Numbered from the stretch's first letter, positions 8,230 to 17,045 are shown. The stretch is DNA of 36,879 bases from an uncultured Verrucomicrobiota bacterium (GCA_913063525.1 CAJXYV010000009.1:1-36879), one strand, 5' to 3'. A program made the numbers and translations. Notes: generated by a model from the letters alone, not told the origin.

Positions 8230-10368
8230 CTACTGGGATCTCACGCCGGGCCTGCCACCTTCGTCAACCTCAAGACGCAAGTAATCGTAAACCACGCCAG
8301 AGGTCAGATCGCCCGCCGGGACATTTAGCTGAATTTCGTTTTCCCCAGCTTTCAGCAGCGTGGCGTCAAAGGGCTGGTTGTATTGCCGCCAGATGCCCAT
8401 CGCCGTGTTGTAGCGGAGGGCATTGGTACTGACCGTATGGATGATGCCGACGGCCCGGCCATTGACTGCGACGCCGAGACCACCGCCACCATCGGCCCCG
8501 GCCAAGGCGACGCGCAGGCTGGCAAGGCCCAGCCCGTCTTTTGGCATGGTGAATTTGATCTTCCAGGTGGTCGCGCGGCCTTGGCCGTAGACCTGCCAAG
8601 GGCCTCTTTCATTGGATTGAGGATACCGCGCCAAGGACTCCGCCTTGACCCAGCCGAAGGGCTGATTGGCGGGATCTTTGGCCTCGGGATTCACCCACAC
8701 CTTGGTCTCGCTGTGCGGCACCTGTTGAAAGAACCAATCTTTGCGGTAATCGCTTTTACCGACGGTGTAGGTGATGTCATTCGGGAAGAGCAGCGAGTAA
8801 CGCAGCCCCCAACCCCAGCGCCAGTAATTCGCGCCGTCGCCTTTGAAGAACTTGCAACCGGTGCGGTCGGGGTAGCCGATTTCCCAGATTTGCTGGCCAT
8901 AGCGTTCAGGCTTCCACTCGAGTTTACCCAAGTCCAGCGACTGGCCGGCGCCCACGGTGATATTCAGCTTCGCGTATTCACCCAGCACGTTATCGGCGAA
9001 GGCGTGCAGGGTGTAGATGCCGGGGCGGACATTGGGGATAGTGAATTTCCCGTCCTCGCTGCCGACGGTCCAGAACTGGTAATAAACCGCATCGTGCTCC
9101 CACGTCACCTTGGTGCCGTTGCCAGACCTCTTCACAAAATCCGAATCCGGGCCGTGGAAGTCGGGGTGCGTAAGGCCGATCCTAAGGTGCGGCAGGCTGG
9201 TTGAGGCCGCCTGCGGATCATTCAGCACGAGCTGGCCGGTGACGGTGCCACGCTGGGCCGCTTGCGGATAATCCACGCCGCGCACCCATGGAAAGGGCCA
9301 CTTCGCCTGGGTGACCTTGGCCTGCGCGAGTGCGTCTTGGAACAAGGCGTTTGCGTTTGCGGTCCAGGCGGCAGGAATGGTTGGATTGCCCTCTGTGGCT
9401 TTAAAGGTATTGAGGTCTGCCGCCGTCGCGGTCTGGGCCGACTTCAGCGAGTTGCAATACACGAAAATCGGTCCCACTACCTTGTTCCACTCCTGCCCGG
9501 CAGCGATATTGCACCCCGCACCGCCGCCGTAGTGACCGGACGTCCAGTAATCGAGGATCGTCGCCCCCATGTGGCAAACCAGATCGAGCCGCGTCGGCCC
9601 GCCCCCGAGGTACTCGTTGGAAGGATTGATGAACCAAACGCCCAAGTGGTCGTCGATGCTCGACCAACCGTAGGCCGGGAGTTCATACATCCGAGCGCAG
9701 TAGCTGTATTTGTGTTCGACGGAGTTTTTATAAAGGCCGCTGCTGAGAATGCGCTGCTCTTTGGCGTGAATCACCACGCCTGTACCGAGGTCTTCGCCCT
9801 TGACCATAGGCATGTTGCGATCCGCATCCACCGAAAGCCAATCGAAGCGCGGCGTCAGCTGAACGAGGAAGCGGCTTTCACCGAATCCTGTCGTTGGATA
9901 TCTCGCTGGGTGTGTGTAAATCGAGTAGGTGTAAATGCCACTCGCTCCGCGCACGAGGGCGTAGCGGATCTCGACGTCCATCTTGTCGGCTTTGCCTTTG
10001 ATCGAAACCTCCGCTCCCGATCCACCGATCGGTTTCGGATCAATCGTCACCGTGGCTTTCACCAGATCGTAGGGCGTATGCGACCACCTGCCACCGGGGC
10101 CCATCACCTCCTGGCCCTTGTAGCGCATCGAAGTAATGCCGCACTTCTTCTTGTCGATCATCACGCGCACGATGCCATTGTCGAGTGTCCACTCACCGGC
10201 GCGATCCGTCAGCGTCACCGGCGGACCCGCGGTCGTTTGATCGACCACCGGCACCTCAACATCCGCAGCAGCACAGAGCGGCAACCCGAATCCAGACAAG
10301 AAAACAAGCACCGCCAGCAGCTGAGCGGCTTGAGTAATGGCCCGCAAACAATGATTCATGGGCATCAT
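8230..10368 (-). CDS. Secreted rhamnogalacturonan lyase (PL4 family)
   Basis: The 712-residue product has a signal peptide (LLAVLVFLSGFGLPLCAAA, about residues 17-35). The three-domain PL4 layout follows: a catalytic beta-sandwich (about 50-350), an fn3-like domain (GQLVLNDPQ to GQSLDLGKLEW), and a carbohydrate-binding jelly-roll domain starting WEIGYPDRTGCKFFKGD and containing WKIKFTMP. PL4 enzymes cleave the rhamnose-galacturonate backbone of rhamnogalacturonan-I by beta-elimination using Lys and His. K220 (HKYSYCA) and H279 (SGHYGG) are my candidates by context. Starts are ambiguous: ATGs at 10368, 10365 and 10359 all lie in frame. A TTGACA promoter-like site places a -10 over the first ATG, which favours 10359. 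It is the first gene of the pair with the GH78-like hydrolase. Confidence 0.9.
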   Translation of the reverse strand: MMPMNHCLRAITQAAQLLAVLVFLSGFGLPLCAAADVEVPVVDQTTAGPPVTLTDRAGEWTLDNGIVRVMIDKKKCGITSMRYKGQEVMGPGGRWSHTPYDLVKATVTIDPKPIGGSGAEVSIKGKADKMDVEIRYALVRGASGIYTYSIYTHPARYPTTGFGESRFLVQLTPRFDWLSVDADRNMPMVKGEDLGTGVVIHAKEQRILSSGLYKNSVEHKYSYCARMYELPAYGWSSIDDHLGVWFINPSNEYLGGGPTRLDLVCHMGATILDYWTSGHYGGGAGCNIAAGQEWNKVVGPIFVYCNSLKSAQTATAADLNTFKATEGNPTIPAAWTANANALFQDALAQAKVTQAKWPFPWVRGVDYPQAAQRGTVTGQLVLNDPQAASTSLPHLRIGLTHPDFHGPDSDFVKRSGNGTKVTWEHDAVYYQFWTVGSEDGKFTIPNVRPGIYTLHAFADNVLGEYAKLNITVGAGQSLDLGKLEWKPERYGQQIWEIGYPDRTGCKFFKGDGANYWRWGWGLRYSLLFPNDITYTVGKSDYRKDWFFQQVPHSETKVWVNPEAKDPANQPFGWVKAESLARYPQSNERGPWQVYGQGRATTWKIKFTMPKDGLGLASLRVALAGADGGGGLGVAVNGRAVGIIHTVSTNALRYNTAMGIWRQYNQPFDATLLKAGENEIQLNVPAGDLTSGVVYDYLRLEVDEGGRPGVRSQ

Positions 10369-10394
10369 TGTTGTGACCCAGCAGTGTTTGTCAA
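10366..10394 (-). promoter_or_regulatory. Putative promoter of the PL4/GH78 operon
   Basis: On the minus strand a perfect TTGACA (10389-10394) is followed after 17 bp by ACAATG (10366-10371), a weak -10. The predicted start would be near 10359, at an in-frame ATG of the PL4 gene, implying a leaderless or nearly leaderless mRNA. Confidence 0.4.
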
Positions 10395-10887
10395 CGTGCC
10401 GACTGGGTTAACGCTCACCCTTTTCAAACTTTGCGCCTTGCGCGAACTGATCTGAGATGACCTCGACATCGCGGGGGCCGACCATAATATCCCACCCCCT
10501 CCCCCGTCTTGCTTCCGCGACTTCGTGTGAGCCCCATCTTAAGCTTCAACACAGAAAGCAGAGAGCCACAGGCAGAGGGGAATTGGCGGTGGATGGGATT
10601 GAGCGTTTTTGGCCTTGGCTGCATCCCCAAGCCCTTGGATTCCTCCATATTCGATAGCTGGAAAGAGAGAATCACGTTTTCCCCTTTCTCATTTGCAGAT
10701 TGCATGTCCAAAAACACTCGCGACCCATCCCGCGAAGCTGGGAAACCCTGGAATCCTCTGGCGCACTATGACAGATTCCCCCATCTGCAAGCCAATGACG
10801 ATGGGAACCGTTCATCTTCTAACTTTCGAGGCAGCTCAGAAAACCCTTGCGGTAGGTGAGACTCCGATCGTTACCTTCTGAAGCTCC
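10369..10887. other. 519-bp intergenic region between PL4 lyase and ruvC
   Basis: No convincing gene was found. The region holds the promoter-like site for the PL4 gene at its left end, the right copy of the direct repeat (10480-10537), and just after it a stretch rich in ACACAGAAAGCAGAGAGCC-like words (about 10547-10580). That stretch resembles degenerate copies of the CCACAGAGA repeat seen at 11399-11470. Open frames on both strands here have low-complexity or shadow-like translations. Confidence 0.6.
10480..10537. repeat. Imperfect direct repeat, right copy
   Basis: ATAATATCCCAC (10484-10495), TCCCCCGT, CGCGACTTC and GAGCCC recur in the same order and orientation as at 6345-6396. This copy is about 6 bp longer through small insertions. 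It lies upstream of the PL4 gene, so the two copies flank the whole pectinolytic pair. Confidence 0.75.
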
Positions 10888-11391
10888 ATGCGCGTCCTCT
10901 CCATCGATCCCGCCGTTCGCAACACCGGCTATGCCGTGCTCGAAGGCGACCCGCGCAAGCCGACGGTGCTCGCCTACGACGTGATTTCAATTCCGGCGAA
11001 AGTCCCGCAGTCCGGCGCGCTTTCCGCCATCCGCACGCATCTGGTCAACGTCATCCAGAAGTTCCAGCCCGACGAAGTGGCGGTCGAGGGCATCATCTAC
11101 GTCCAGTCCCACCAGACCGCCATTTCCATGGGAGCGGCCCGCGCCGCAGCGCTCATCGCCGCGGCCGACCACGGTCTGCGCGTCTATGAATACTCGCCGA
11201 AAAAGGTCAAGATGGCGGTCGTCGGCAACGGCAACGCCGACAAAAAACAAGTCGCCTTCATGGTCCGCGCCATTCTCGGCCTCGCCGAAACCCCACCTGC
11301 GGATGCGGCGGATGCGCTGGCCATCGGCATGGCCCACCTCCAAGCTTCCGATCCGCTTAAGGCAAAACTCCTCGAACGCCGACTGGTCTGA
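10888..11391 (+). CDS. ruvC: Crossover junction endodeoxyribonuclease RuvC
   Basis: RuvC resolves Holliday junctions made by RuvAB during recombinational repair, cutting as a dimer. The protein is 167 residues, the usual size. Catalytic acidic residues are in the expected places: D7 (LSIDPAVRNTGYAV), E67 (VAVEGII), and D139 and D142 (PPADAADALAIGMAHLQ). The first block normally reads GIDPGxxxTGYG; the Gly after DP is Ala here and the block is otherwise well kept. No ruvA or ruvB is adjacent. The start codon lacks a Shine-Dalgarno sequence. Confidence 0.94.
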   Translation: MRVLSIDPAVRNTGYAVLEGDPRKPTVLAYDVISIPAKVPQSGALSAIRTHLVNVIQKFQPDEVAVEGIIYVQSHQTAISMGAARAAALIAAADHGLRVYEYSPKKVKMAVVGNGNADKKQVAFMVRAILGLAETPPADAADALAIGMAHLQASDPLKAKLLERRLV

Positions 11392-11398
11392 ATCATTC

Positions 11399-11470
11399 AA
11401 CCACAAAGAACTCAAGGACCACAGAGACAGAGCCTGAAAAACCTTTGTGATCTCTGTGTTCCTTGTGGTT
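11399..11470. repeat. Palindromic CCACAGAGA-type intergenic repeat
   Basis: The ruvC-lipB spacer consists almost wholly of an imperfect inverted repeat. The left arm contains AACCACAAAGAAC and CCACAGAGA (11399-11427); the right arm contains TCTCTGTGTTCC and TTGTGGTT (11451-11470). The arms can fold into a long hairpin. Words of this type (CCACAGAGAACACAGAG) occur as dispersed intergenic repeats in several environmental bacterial groups, from general recollection. There is no T-tract, so it is not a classical terminator. Confidence 0.75.
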
Positions 11471-11487
11471 CGATCTCCAAACTCAGC

Positions 11488-12108
11488 ATGTTAGAAATCC
11501 ACCACCTTTCCGACCCTATCGACTACGAAGCGGGTCTCCGCCTACAGGACCAGCACGTCGAGGCCATCCTCGCGGGCAGCGGCCTCGACACAATCTACCT
11601 GCTAGAGCACGAGCCCGTTTACACCATCGGCCGCCTGCGCGACCAGTCGTCCCTGCGCAATCCGGCTTCGCTCCCCTACCCCGTTCACGAAATCAACCGC
11701 GGCGGCCAAGCGACCTACCACGGCCCGGGCCAACTTGTCGGTTATCCGATTCTCAACCTCACCCCGCGTGGCAAGGACCTGCATGAGCACCTGCGGAAAC
11801 TCGAAGACGCGCTCATCCGCGCCTGCGCCCGACTTGGGGTGAACGCGGGTCGCCGCGAGGGGCTGACTGGGGTCTGGGTAGAAAACCGCAAACTCGCATC
11901 GATCGGTGTCGGCGTGCGCAAGTGGATTTCCATGCACGGCTTTGCCATCAACGTGACGAAAGAAAGCCTGCCGCCGTTTTTCGCGATCACCCCCTGCGGG
12001 CTCGACGGCGTTTCCATGAGTTGCCTCACGAACGAAGCGGGCCGCGACATCACCGTCGCCGAAGCTTCCTCCATCATCGCGGAGGAGCTTCGCGTCGCTT
12101 TCGGCTGA
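11488..12108 (+). CDS. lipB: Octanoyltransferase LipB
   Basis: LipB moves octanoate from acyl carrier protein to the lipoyl domains of 2-oxoacid dehydrogenases and GcvH, the first step of endogenous lipoate synthesis. The 206-residue protein has all family blocks: the RGGQATYHGPGQLVGYPI region (71-88), the catalytic lysine K135 in NRKLASIGVGVRKW, HGFAINV (150-156) and the catalytic cysteine C170 in ITPCGLDG. One likely substrate, the E2 lipoyl domain, is encoded at 22920-24155. No lipA is seen. Its stop codon is two bases from the end of the convergent DUF4340 gene. Confidence 0.95.
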   Translation: MLEIHHLSDPIDYEAGLRLQDQHVEAILAGSGLDTIYLLEHEPVYTIGRLRDQSSLRNPASLPYPVHEINRGGQATYHGPGQLVGYPILNLTPRGKDLHEHLRKLEDALIRACARLGVNAGRREGLTGVWVENRKLASIGVGVRKWISMHGFAINVTKESLPPFFAITPCGLDGVSMSCLTNEAGRDITVAEASSIIAEELRVAFG

Positions 12109-12110
12109 TC

Positions 12111-13412
12111 TTACTTCTGCTCCTGTTCGGATGGAGGCACAGAGACCGGTGGCGTGGTGGCCGTCATCGGTGGGCGGGCGATCATGCCGCCGGGAAGTTT
12201 TTGGACTCCGCCGGAATTCGGCGCTTTGTCGCTTGGCGCGGCAGGCTTGGCGATGAGTGCGGCGCGGTCCTTGAGCAGCGGCTCGACGAGGGTTTTGGCA
12301 ACTTCGTAGGTGATTCCGGCGAAGGCCTTTTCCTTGGCGAGTTTTTCGGTGAGCGCCTTTTGACGATCGGCGAAAGCGGCATCCTGCGTCTTGGCGTCCT
12401 CAGGCTTTTCGCCTTCAACTTTTTTGCGCTCTTTGGGGATCTCCGCGCTGACTTCCACGCTCAACAAATAGTTGTCCTTGGCCGCGGGCTCCTCGGATGA
12501 AGCGGCTGCAGTGTCAGGCTTGGCAGGCGAGATTTTCACGGTGTAGGTGAATCCCTCGAAAGTCTCGATGACCGCGCTGCGTTTGCCATCGGCCGCGGTG
12601 CGCTCCGCGACTTGAGCCGTCGGCACGACGTCGTCGAAACGGGCGTAAGCGAACAGGCTCTTGAAGCTGCTGGCCACGGTGGTGTCGAGCACTTCAGCAG
12701 CGGCTGCGCCGTCGAGTTTGAACTCGGCCTCTTCCGTTTCGCGGCTGAGCTTCCAAGTGGAGTCGGGCTTGCCGATTAGACTACCGGTGATGGATTTGAT
12801 TTTCTCCGGGCTGATGAAGGCATCGTTGAGCCAGCGCTTGGCCTCGGCACTAACGGATGGGAACATTTCACTGACCGCATAGAAGCCGGAAGTATCGGCG
12901 TGGTTGCGGACGTAGCGGCCGACGGAACCACTGCCGCCCATTGGCGATGGAGACGCACTGCCTTCGATGGTTTTGCCGAGCGTGACCTTGGCGATTTCCT
13001 TGCCGCTGGCATCCTTGAAAGTGGCGGTGAGGCCGTGGCTTTCAGGCTTGGTCGCAGCATCGTCCATTCCAAAACGCGGCGCGAACGAAGGGCCTGCTTC
13101 CAAGCTTTGGGTGACTTTGAGATCGCCGAGCGTGCGGATGAAGTCGTTGACGAAGGTGCTGTTCGCCGCATAGCTGTCGCGCTGACTGACGACCCATTTG
13201 CCGTCCTTGCGGACGAGCGTCACAGTGCTGTTGGCTCCCTGGATTTCGATGCTATTCGCCTCGGTGGCGGGGAACGATTCGAACAGCATTTGGCCCGGGC
13301 TGCGTTTGGTGGCGCTGTGGGTCGATTGGTTTTGGCTAAGTTTCACGGCAGTCACGGCGGCACCGAGAGCGATGGCAATGACCCAGAGGATGATGACTTG
13401 GCGTTTGTTCAT
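12111..13412 (-). CDS. DUF4340 domain-containing protein
   Basis: The 433-residue product has a short N-terminal membrane anchor (VIILWVIAIALGAAVTAV, about residues 5-22) and a large extracytoplasmic region. The DUF4340 signature is the FPATEANSIEIQGANSTVTL strand pattern followed by GKWVVSQRDSYAANSTFVNDFI. The same pattern appears to recur in weaker form (about 200-290), as is usual for this domain. The C-terminal part is charged and Pro/Ala-rich. DUF4340 proteins often sit beside GldG-like ABC genes; the function is unknown. It is the last gene of the operon and starts 33 bp after the GldG-like gene. Confidence 0.85.
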   Translation of the reverse strand: MNKRQVIILWVIAIALGAAVTAVKLSQNQSTHSATKRSPGQMLFESFPATEANSIEIQGANSTVTLVRKDGKWVVSQRDSYAANSTFVNDFIRTLGDLKVTQSLEAGPSFAPRFGMDDAATKPESHGLTATFKDASGKEIAKVTLGKTIEGSASPSPMGGSGSVGRYVRNHADTSGFYAVSEMFPSVSAEAKRWLNDAFISPEKIKSITGSLIGKPDSTWKLSRETEEAEFKLDGAAAAEVLDTTVASSFKSLFAYARFDDVVPTAQVAERTAADGKRSAVIETFEGFTYTVKISPAKPDTAAASSEEPAAKDNYLLSVEVSAEIPKERKKVEGEKPEDAKTQDAAFADRQKALTEKLAKEKAFAGITYEVAKTLVEPLLKDRAALIAKPAAPSDKAPNSGGVQKLPGGMIARPPMTATTPPVSVPPSEQEQK

Positions 13413-13445
13413 ATAAAAATGGGTGAGTGGGAAAAGTTGGATGAT

Positions 13446-15338
13446 TTACCGGGCGCGGGTGGCGGAGCGGCGTTTGATGTAGAGGGCGAGCCCTAACAGC
13501 ACGACCAATGTTGGCACCGCGGCGACGTTGAGCAGGGTGATTTTTGCGGCGAGTTTATCCTTCTGGCGGCGAAGTTCCTTTTCCTGTTCGCGGACCAGCT
13601 TGGCGTACTCGACCTGTTCCTGGCGCAGTTTCTTGATTTCGGCTTCCTGTGCCGGTGATAAGTAGAGCTCGGAACCGCGGGACTTCTGGGCTTGGAGCTC
13701 GCTGAGTTTCTGTTGGGCCGCTTTTTGTTTGGCTTGGAACTCCTCGATTTTGACGCCGACCGTTTGGTTGAAGTCGGACTCCATCTTTTGCACCACCGTG
13801 AATGGGCGGCTGATGGCGGAGCGCGAACGGGAACCGATGAGGTGTTTCGAGCCGGTCGCTTGGTCGAGCAGGTTGAAGAGCAGGGTCGCGTTGCCGTTCG
13901 AAGGCGTGGCCATTTGGGTGCCGCCGAAGCTTTGCACGTTATAGGCAAAGCGGTCATAAAACGCATCGACATCGCCGATCAGGAACACATTGCCAGGGGC
14001 GGTGGCTTCCTTGAGGTAGGTTACCTTAGCGGCGTCCTTGTCATCCGGCTTTTTGTCAGACTCGGCTTTCGGTTTGCCGTCTGGGAAAGCGGTTTTGAAA
14101 GTGCCGTTCAAGTGGGTGACAAGATCATAAGCGGTGCCGTTCGACTTCAGTTTGCGGCCGAGTGATGGATCGAGCTGCGAGGCTTTGAGTGCATCGACAA
14201 AACCCGCGTGGGTGGTAGATTTGATCAGTGTATTCGCCGTGATCCCCGCACTGCCAGTGACGGTGAAAGCACCGGGCAGGAACAGCGTCACCGAGCCGAG
14301 ATCCTTGGTGATGACGTTGTCCTTTTGCGGCATCGAGTCCTTGCCCAGCGTGAGCACGGCGAGTCCGACGCGGTCGCCACCGAGTTTGGTGGCCAGCGGT
14401 GGGTCAGCCAGAACTTGGCTCGATTCGAAGGTCACGCCCCATGCTGAAAGCAGCGTCGGCAGGGTCGAAGTGGTGGGGCTTTCTTGCTGACCCATCATCG
14501 GGTTGCCGCCGCCGGACATCTTGGCCGCCACCGAGAACGGATCGAGACAGGCGACGACGGTGCCGCCACCGAGCAGGTATTGATCCACTGCGAATTCAGC
14601 AGCGGGGGTGATGCCAGCGGGATGGAACATCAGCAGGACCTTGATCTCCTTGGGATCGATCGTCGCCGAATCCATCGAGACGTCGACAACGTCGTAGGAC
14701 TGTTTGAGTTGCTGATAGATCACCCAGCCCGGTGTCGGCTGCTGGCCGGGCATCATCGCAGGTGCGCCCTTCAGATCGAGCGCGGACATGACGCCGATTT
14801 TCGGTTTGGTCGGTGTGGTGACCTCGGCGATCGCCTTGGAAACTTTATACTCTAACATCGTCTCCTCGCGCGGATCGATGAAGGGAATCACGCTGGTCCG
14901 GTCGAGGCAGGAAATCGCGAGACCGAAGTAGAGGTTCTGGTCATTCATGCGCTGGCCATTGATGCCATCGAGATTGGCGGAGTCCTCGGCATCGGTGTCG
15001 GGCTGCGGATCGAGGTTGTCGACGCGCAGTTTGCCTTTGGCGAGAGAGGTGTACTCCTTGAGCAAGTCATCGACCCGGCGCATGTGGAGCTTCAACTCCT
15101 CGGGCATGTAGTCGGTACTGCGCGAGGCGTAGTAGCGGATGACAACGGGTGTATCGAGTTCGGTCAGAATGGCACGGGTGCCGCTGGATACGGTGTGGAC
15201 TTTGTTTTCAGTGAAGTCCGCGCCGCGATTGCCGAGCGGAGTCAAGGCAACGAGCCAGTTCGCGAGCAGGGCGATGGCAACGAGCGCAGCAACACCGAAG
15301 GCTGCGCGAACGACCGGATGGTTGGTTTTCAGGGTCAT
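13446..15338 (-). CDS. GldG-family ABC transporter auxiliary protein
   Basis: The 630-residue protein belongs to the GldG/ABC-type uncharacterised transport family. A transmembrane segment near the N-terminus (about 12-31) is followed by the typical ADFTENKVHTVSSGTRAIL, where family members read FDLTxxKxySLS. Next come VVIRYYAS, LRVDNLDPQPD and ETMLEYKVSKAIAEVTT. The middle region (about 185-330) has the predicted Rossmann-like fold with GKPKIGVMSA-type and LLMFHPAGITPAAEFAVDQYLLGGG blocks. Towards the C-terminus lies a coiled coil rich in Lys/Gln/Glu (about 525-600), then a second membrane segment (about 603-620) and a basic tail. It is presumed to work with the permease and ATPase encoded just upstream; the cargo is unknown. 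Confidence 0.88.
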   Translation of the reverse strand: MTLKTNHPVVRAAFGVAALVAIALLANWLVALTPLGNRGADFTENKVHTVSSGTRAILTELDTPVVIRYYASRSTDYMPEELKLHMRRVDDLLKEYTSLAKGKLRVDNLDPQPDTDAEDSANLDGINGQRMNDQNLYFGLAISCLDRTSVIPFIDPREETMLEYKVSKAIAEVTTPTKPKIGVMSALDLKGAPAMMPGQQPTPGWVIYQQLKQSYDVVDVSMDSATIDPKEIKVLLMFHPAGITPAAEFAVDQYLLGGGTVVACLDPFSVAAKMSGGGNPMMGQQESPTTSTLPTLLSAWGVTFESSQVLADPPLATKLGGDRVGLAVLTLGKDSMPQKDNVITKDLGSVTLFLPGAFTVTGSAGITANTLIKSTTHAGFVDALKASQLDPSLGRKLKSNGTAYDLVTHLNGTFKTAFPDGKPKAESDKKPDDKDAAKVTYLKEATAPGNVFLIGDVDAFYDRFAYNVQSFGGTQMATPSNGNATLLFNLLDQATGSKHLIGSRSRSAISRPFTVVQKMESDFNQTVGVKIEEFQAKQKAAQQKLSELQAQKSRGSELYLSPAQEAEIKKLRQEQVEYAKLVREQEKELRRQKDKLAAKITLLNVAAVPTLVVLLGLALYIKRRSATRAR

Positions 15339-15374
15339 GAAGTTGTGGAAGTTAGAAGTGGGATTGAATATCGA

Positions 15375-16106
15375 TCAGGCGCGCTTCGAAGAAAGGATGG
15401 CGCTGGTGCCTAACAGGCAGACGAAGATGATCGAACCGAACCAGATGAAATCCTTCAACCGGAACAGGCCGCTGTTGAGCGAGCTGAAGTGATCCCAGAC
15501 GCCGAAGGCCACGATGCCTTCCAACACGCCCGGCGAAACGATCTTCGCAAGCTCGCGGGTGACCGGATCATAGCCGCAAAGCAGGATCAGCACGCAGATG
15601 GAAACCGAGACAATGAGGCAGACCACCTGGTCGCGGGTGCAGGCCGACACCAACATCGTGATCGCGAGGAAGGTGCAGCAGACGAGGAAACTCCCGAGGT
15701 AACCCGAGAAAATCGCACCGTTGTCGGGGTTGCCGAGGTAGTTGACCGTGAGAACAATCGGGAATGTGAGCGCCAATGCAATTAACCAAACGGTGGCGGC
15801 GGCGAGGAACTTGCCGATAATCGCGCTCCACGTCGAAACCGGCAGCGTGCCGAGCAGCTCGATGGTGCCGGAGCGTTGTTCGTCGGCCCACAGTTTCATG
15901 CCGACGGCAGGGGCTAACAGCATGTAAACCCACGGATGCCAGAAGATGAAGGTCCACTGGAGCGAGGAATCCCCCACGCGCATGAACTCGCCGAAGGTGA
16001 AGGTGAGACCTAACGAAAAGAGCAGGAAGATGACAATAATTGCGTAGGCAGTGGGCTGCGAAAAGTAGCTGGAGAGCTCGCGTTTATAAATCGTGCAGGA
16101 AGACAT
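15375..16106 (-). CDS. ABC-2 type permease, GldF-like
   Basis: The 243-residue protein has about six membrane helices and matches the ABC-2 permease subfamily of GldF. Typical features are the N-terminal YKRELSSYFSQPTAY, the loop MKLWADEQRSGTIELLGTLPVS after the second helix, and GKFLAAATVWLIALALT. The EExxGT-type loop is thought to contact the ATPase. The gene lies between the ATPase and GldG-like genes with gaps of 44 and 36 bp. In Bacteroidota GldA/F/G is linked to gliding, but homologues are widespread in non-gliding bacteria, so gliding should not be inferred. Confidence 0.9.
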   Translation of the reverse strand: MSSCTIYKRELSSYFSQPTAYAIIVIFLLFSLGLTFTFGEFMRVGDSSLQWTFIFWHPWVYMLLAPAVGMKLWADEQRSGTIELLGTLPVSTWSAIIGKFLAAATVWLIALALTFPIVLTVNYLGNPDNGAIFSGYLGSFLVCCTFLAITMLVSACTRDQVVCLIVSVSICVLILLCGYDPVTRELAKIVSPGVLEGIVAFGVWDHFSSLNSGLFRLKDFIWFGSIIFVCLLGTSAILSSKRA

Positions 16107-16150
16107 GGTGAAAATAAGGAGTGGGGAGTTTCGGAGTGCGGAATTGGCGG

Positions 16151-16879
16151 TTAGGCGGCTTCGGTGTCGCGGGTGGTGACTTTGCGGAACAGGTCAGTGA
16201 GCGAGCCGGTGGGAGATTGCGCCAGCAGTTCGGCGGGCGTGCCATCGGCGACGATTCTGCCACGATCCACGATCACGGCGCGGGTGCAGGCGGCTTCGAC
16301 TTCCTCCAAGATGTGGGTGGAGAAGAGAATCGCCTTGGTTTTGCCGAGGCGCTTGATGAGCTGGCGCACTTCGAACTTCTGATTCGGGTCGAGTCCGTCG
16401 GTCGGTTCGTCGAGGATCAGTACTTCTGGATCGTGCAGCAACGCTTGGGCCAGACAGGTCCGGTGGCGATACCCTTTGGAAAGTGTGTCGATCGACTGGC
16501 GGGCGACGCTGTTGAGGAAACAGGTGTCGATCGCGCGCTCGACCGCATCGTTTTTTGCGGTGCCCTTGAGGCCGCGGATCTCGGCGCAGAACTTGAGAAA
16601 GCCGATGACCGTCATGTCATTGTAGAGCGGCGCGGATTCTGGCAGGTAGCCGATCTTGGTCTTCGCCTCTTGCGGACGGTCCACGATCGAGATGCCGCAG
16701 ACTTTGGCATCGCCCGAGGTGGGCGGGATGAAGCCGGTGATCATGCGCATAGTGGTGGATTTACCGGCACCGTTAGGTCCGAGGAAGCCCAGGACTTCGC
16801 CCTTCTTGACGGTGAACGACAGATGATCCACTGCGAGTTTGCTTCCGAATTGTTTGCTCAGGTTTTCGACTTCGATCAT
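16151..16879 (-). CDS. ABC transporter ATP-binding protein, GldA-like
   Basis: This 242-residue ATPase has a Walker A motif GPNGAGKST (34-42), the Q-loop position occupied by Glu (YLPE, 78-81), signature LSKGYRHR (133-140), Walker B LILDEP (154-159) with D-loop GLD, and switch His189 in STHILEEV. The LSKGY signature and YLPE Q-loop are usual for the GldA/CcmA-like exporters. It is the first gene of the operon and would energise the permease. A plausible promoter (TTGCAT, 17 bp, TGAGAT) lies in the 166-bp divergent region before it, but the match is moderate. Confidence 0.94.
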   Translation of the reverse strand: MIEVENLSKQFGSKLAVDHLSFTVKKGEVLGFLGPNGAGKSTTMRMITGFIPPTSGDAKVCGISIVDRPQEAKTKIGYLPESAPLYNDMTVIGFLKFCAEIRGLKGTAKNDAVERAIDTCFLNSVARQSIDTLSKGYRHRTCLAQALLHDPEVLILDEPTDGLDPNQKFEVRQLIKRLGKTKAILFSTHILEEVEAACTRAVIVDRGRIVADGTPAELLAQSPTGSLTDLFRKVTTRDTEAA

Positions 16880-17045
16880 GGGGTAAAAAGGGTGTTAGAA
16901 TCTCAGATTCTTGCGAGAAGCGATGCAATGCGAGTTTCTTGTCTGAGAAAATCGTTTTTGCGAAAAAAATATTTATCCATTTCCTACCCCCGTCCTGCCT
17001 ATCCGACTTGCCTGCGGTGTCTGCTTGTGGCTAGATAGGCTGGAC

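Noticed and set aside
10424..10717. Minus-strand 97-codon open frame upstream of the PL4 gene
   Set aside because: It runs through intergenic repeats with a composition unlike the neighbouring genes and shows no domain.
12111..16879. Gliding motility locus
   Set aside because: GldA/F/G-like proteins occur in many non-gliding bacteria and the other gliding genes are not here.
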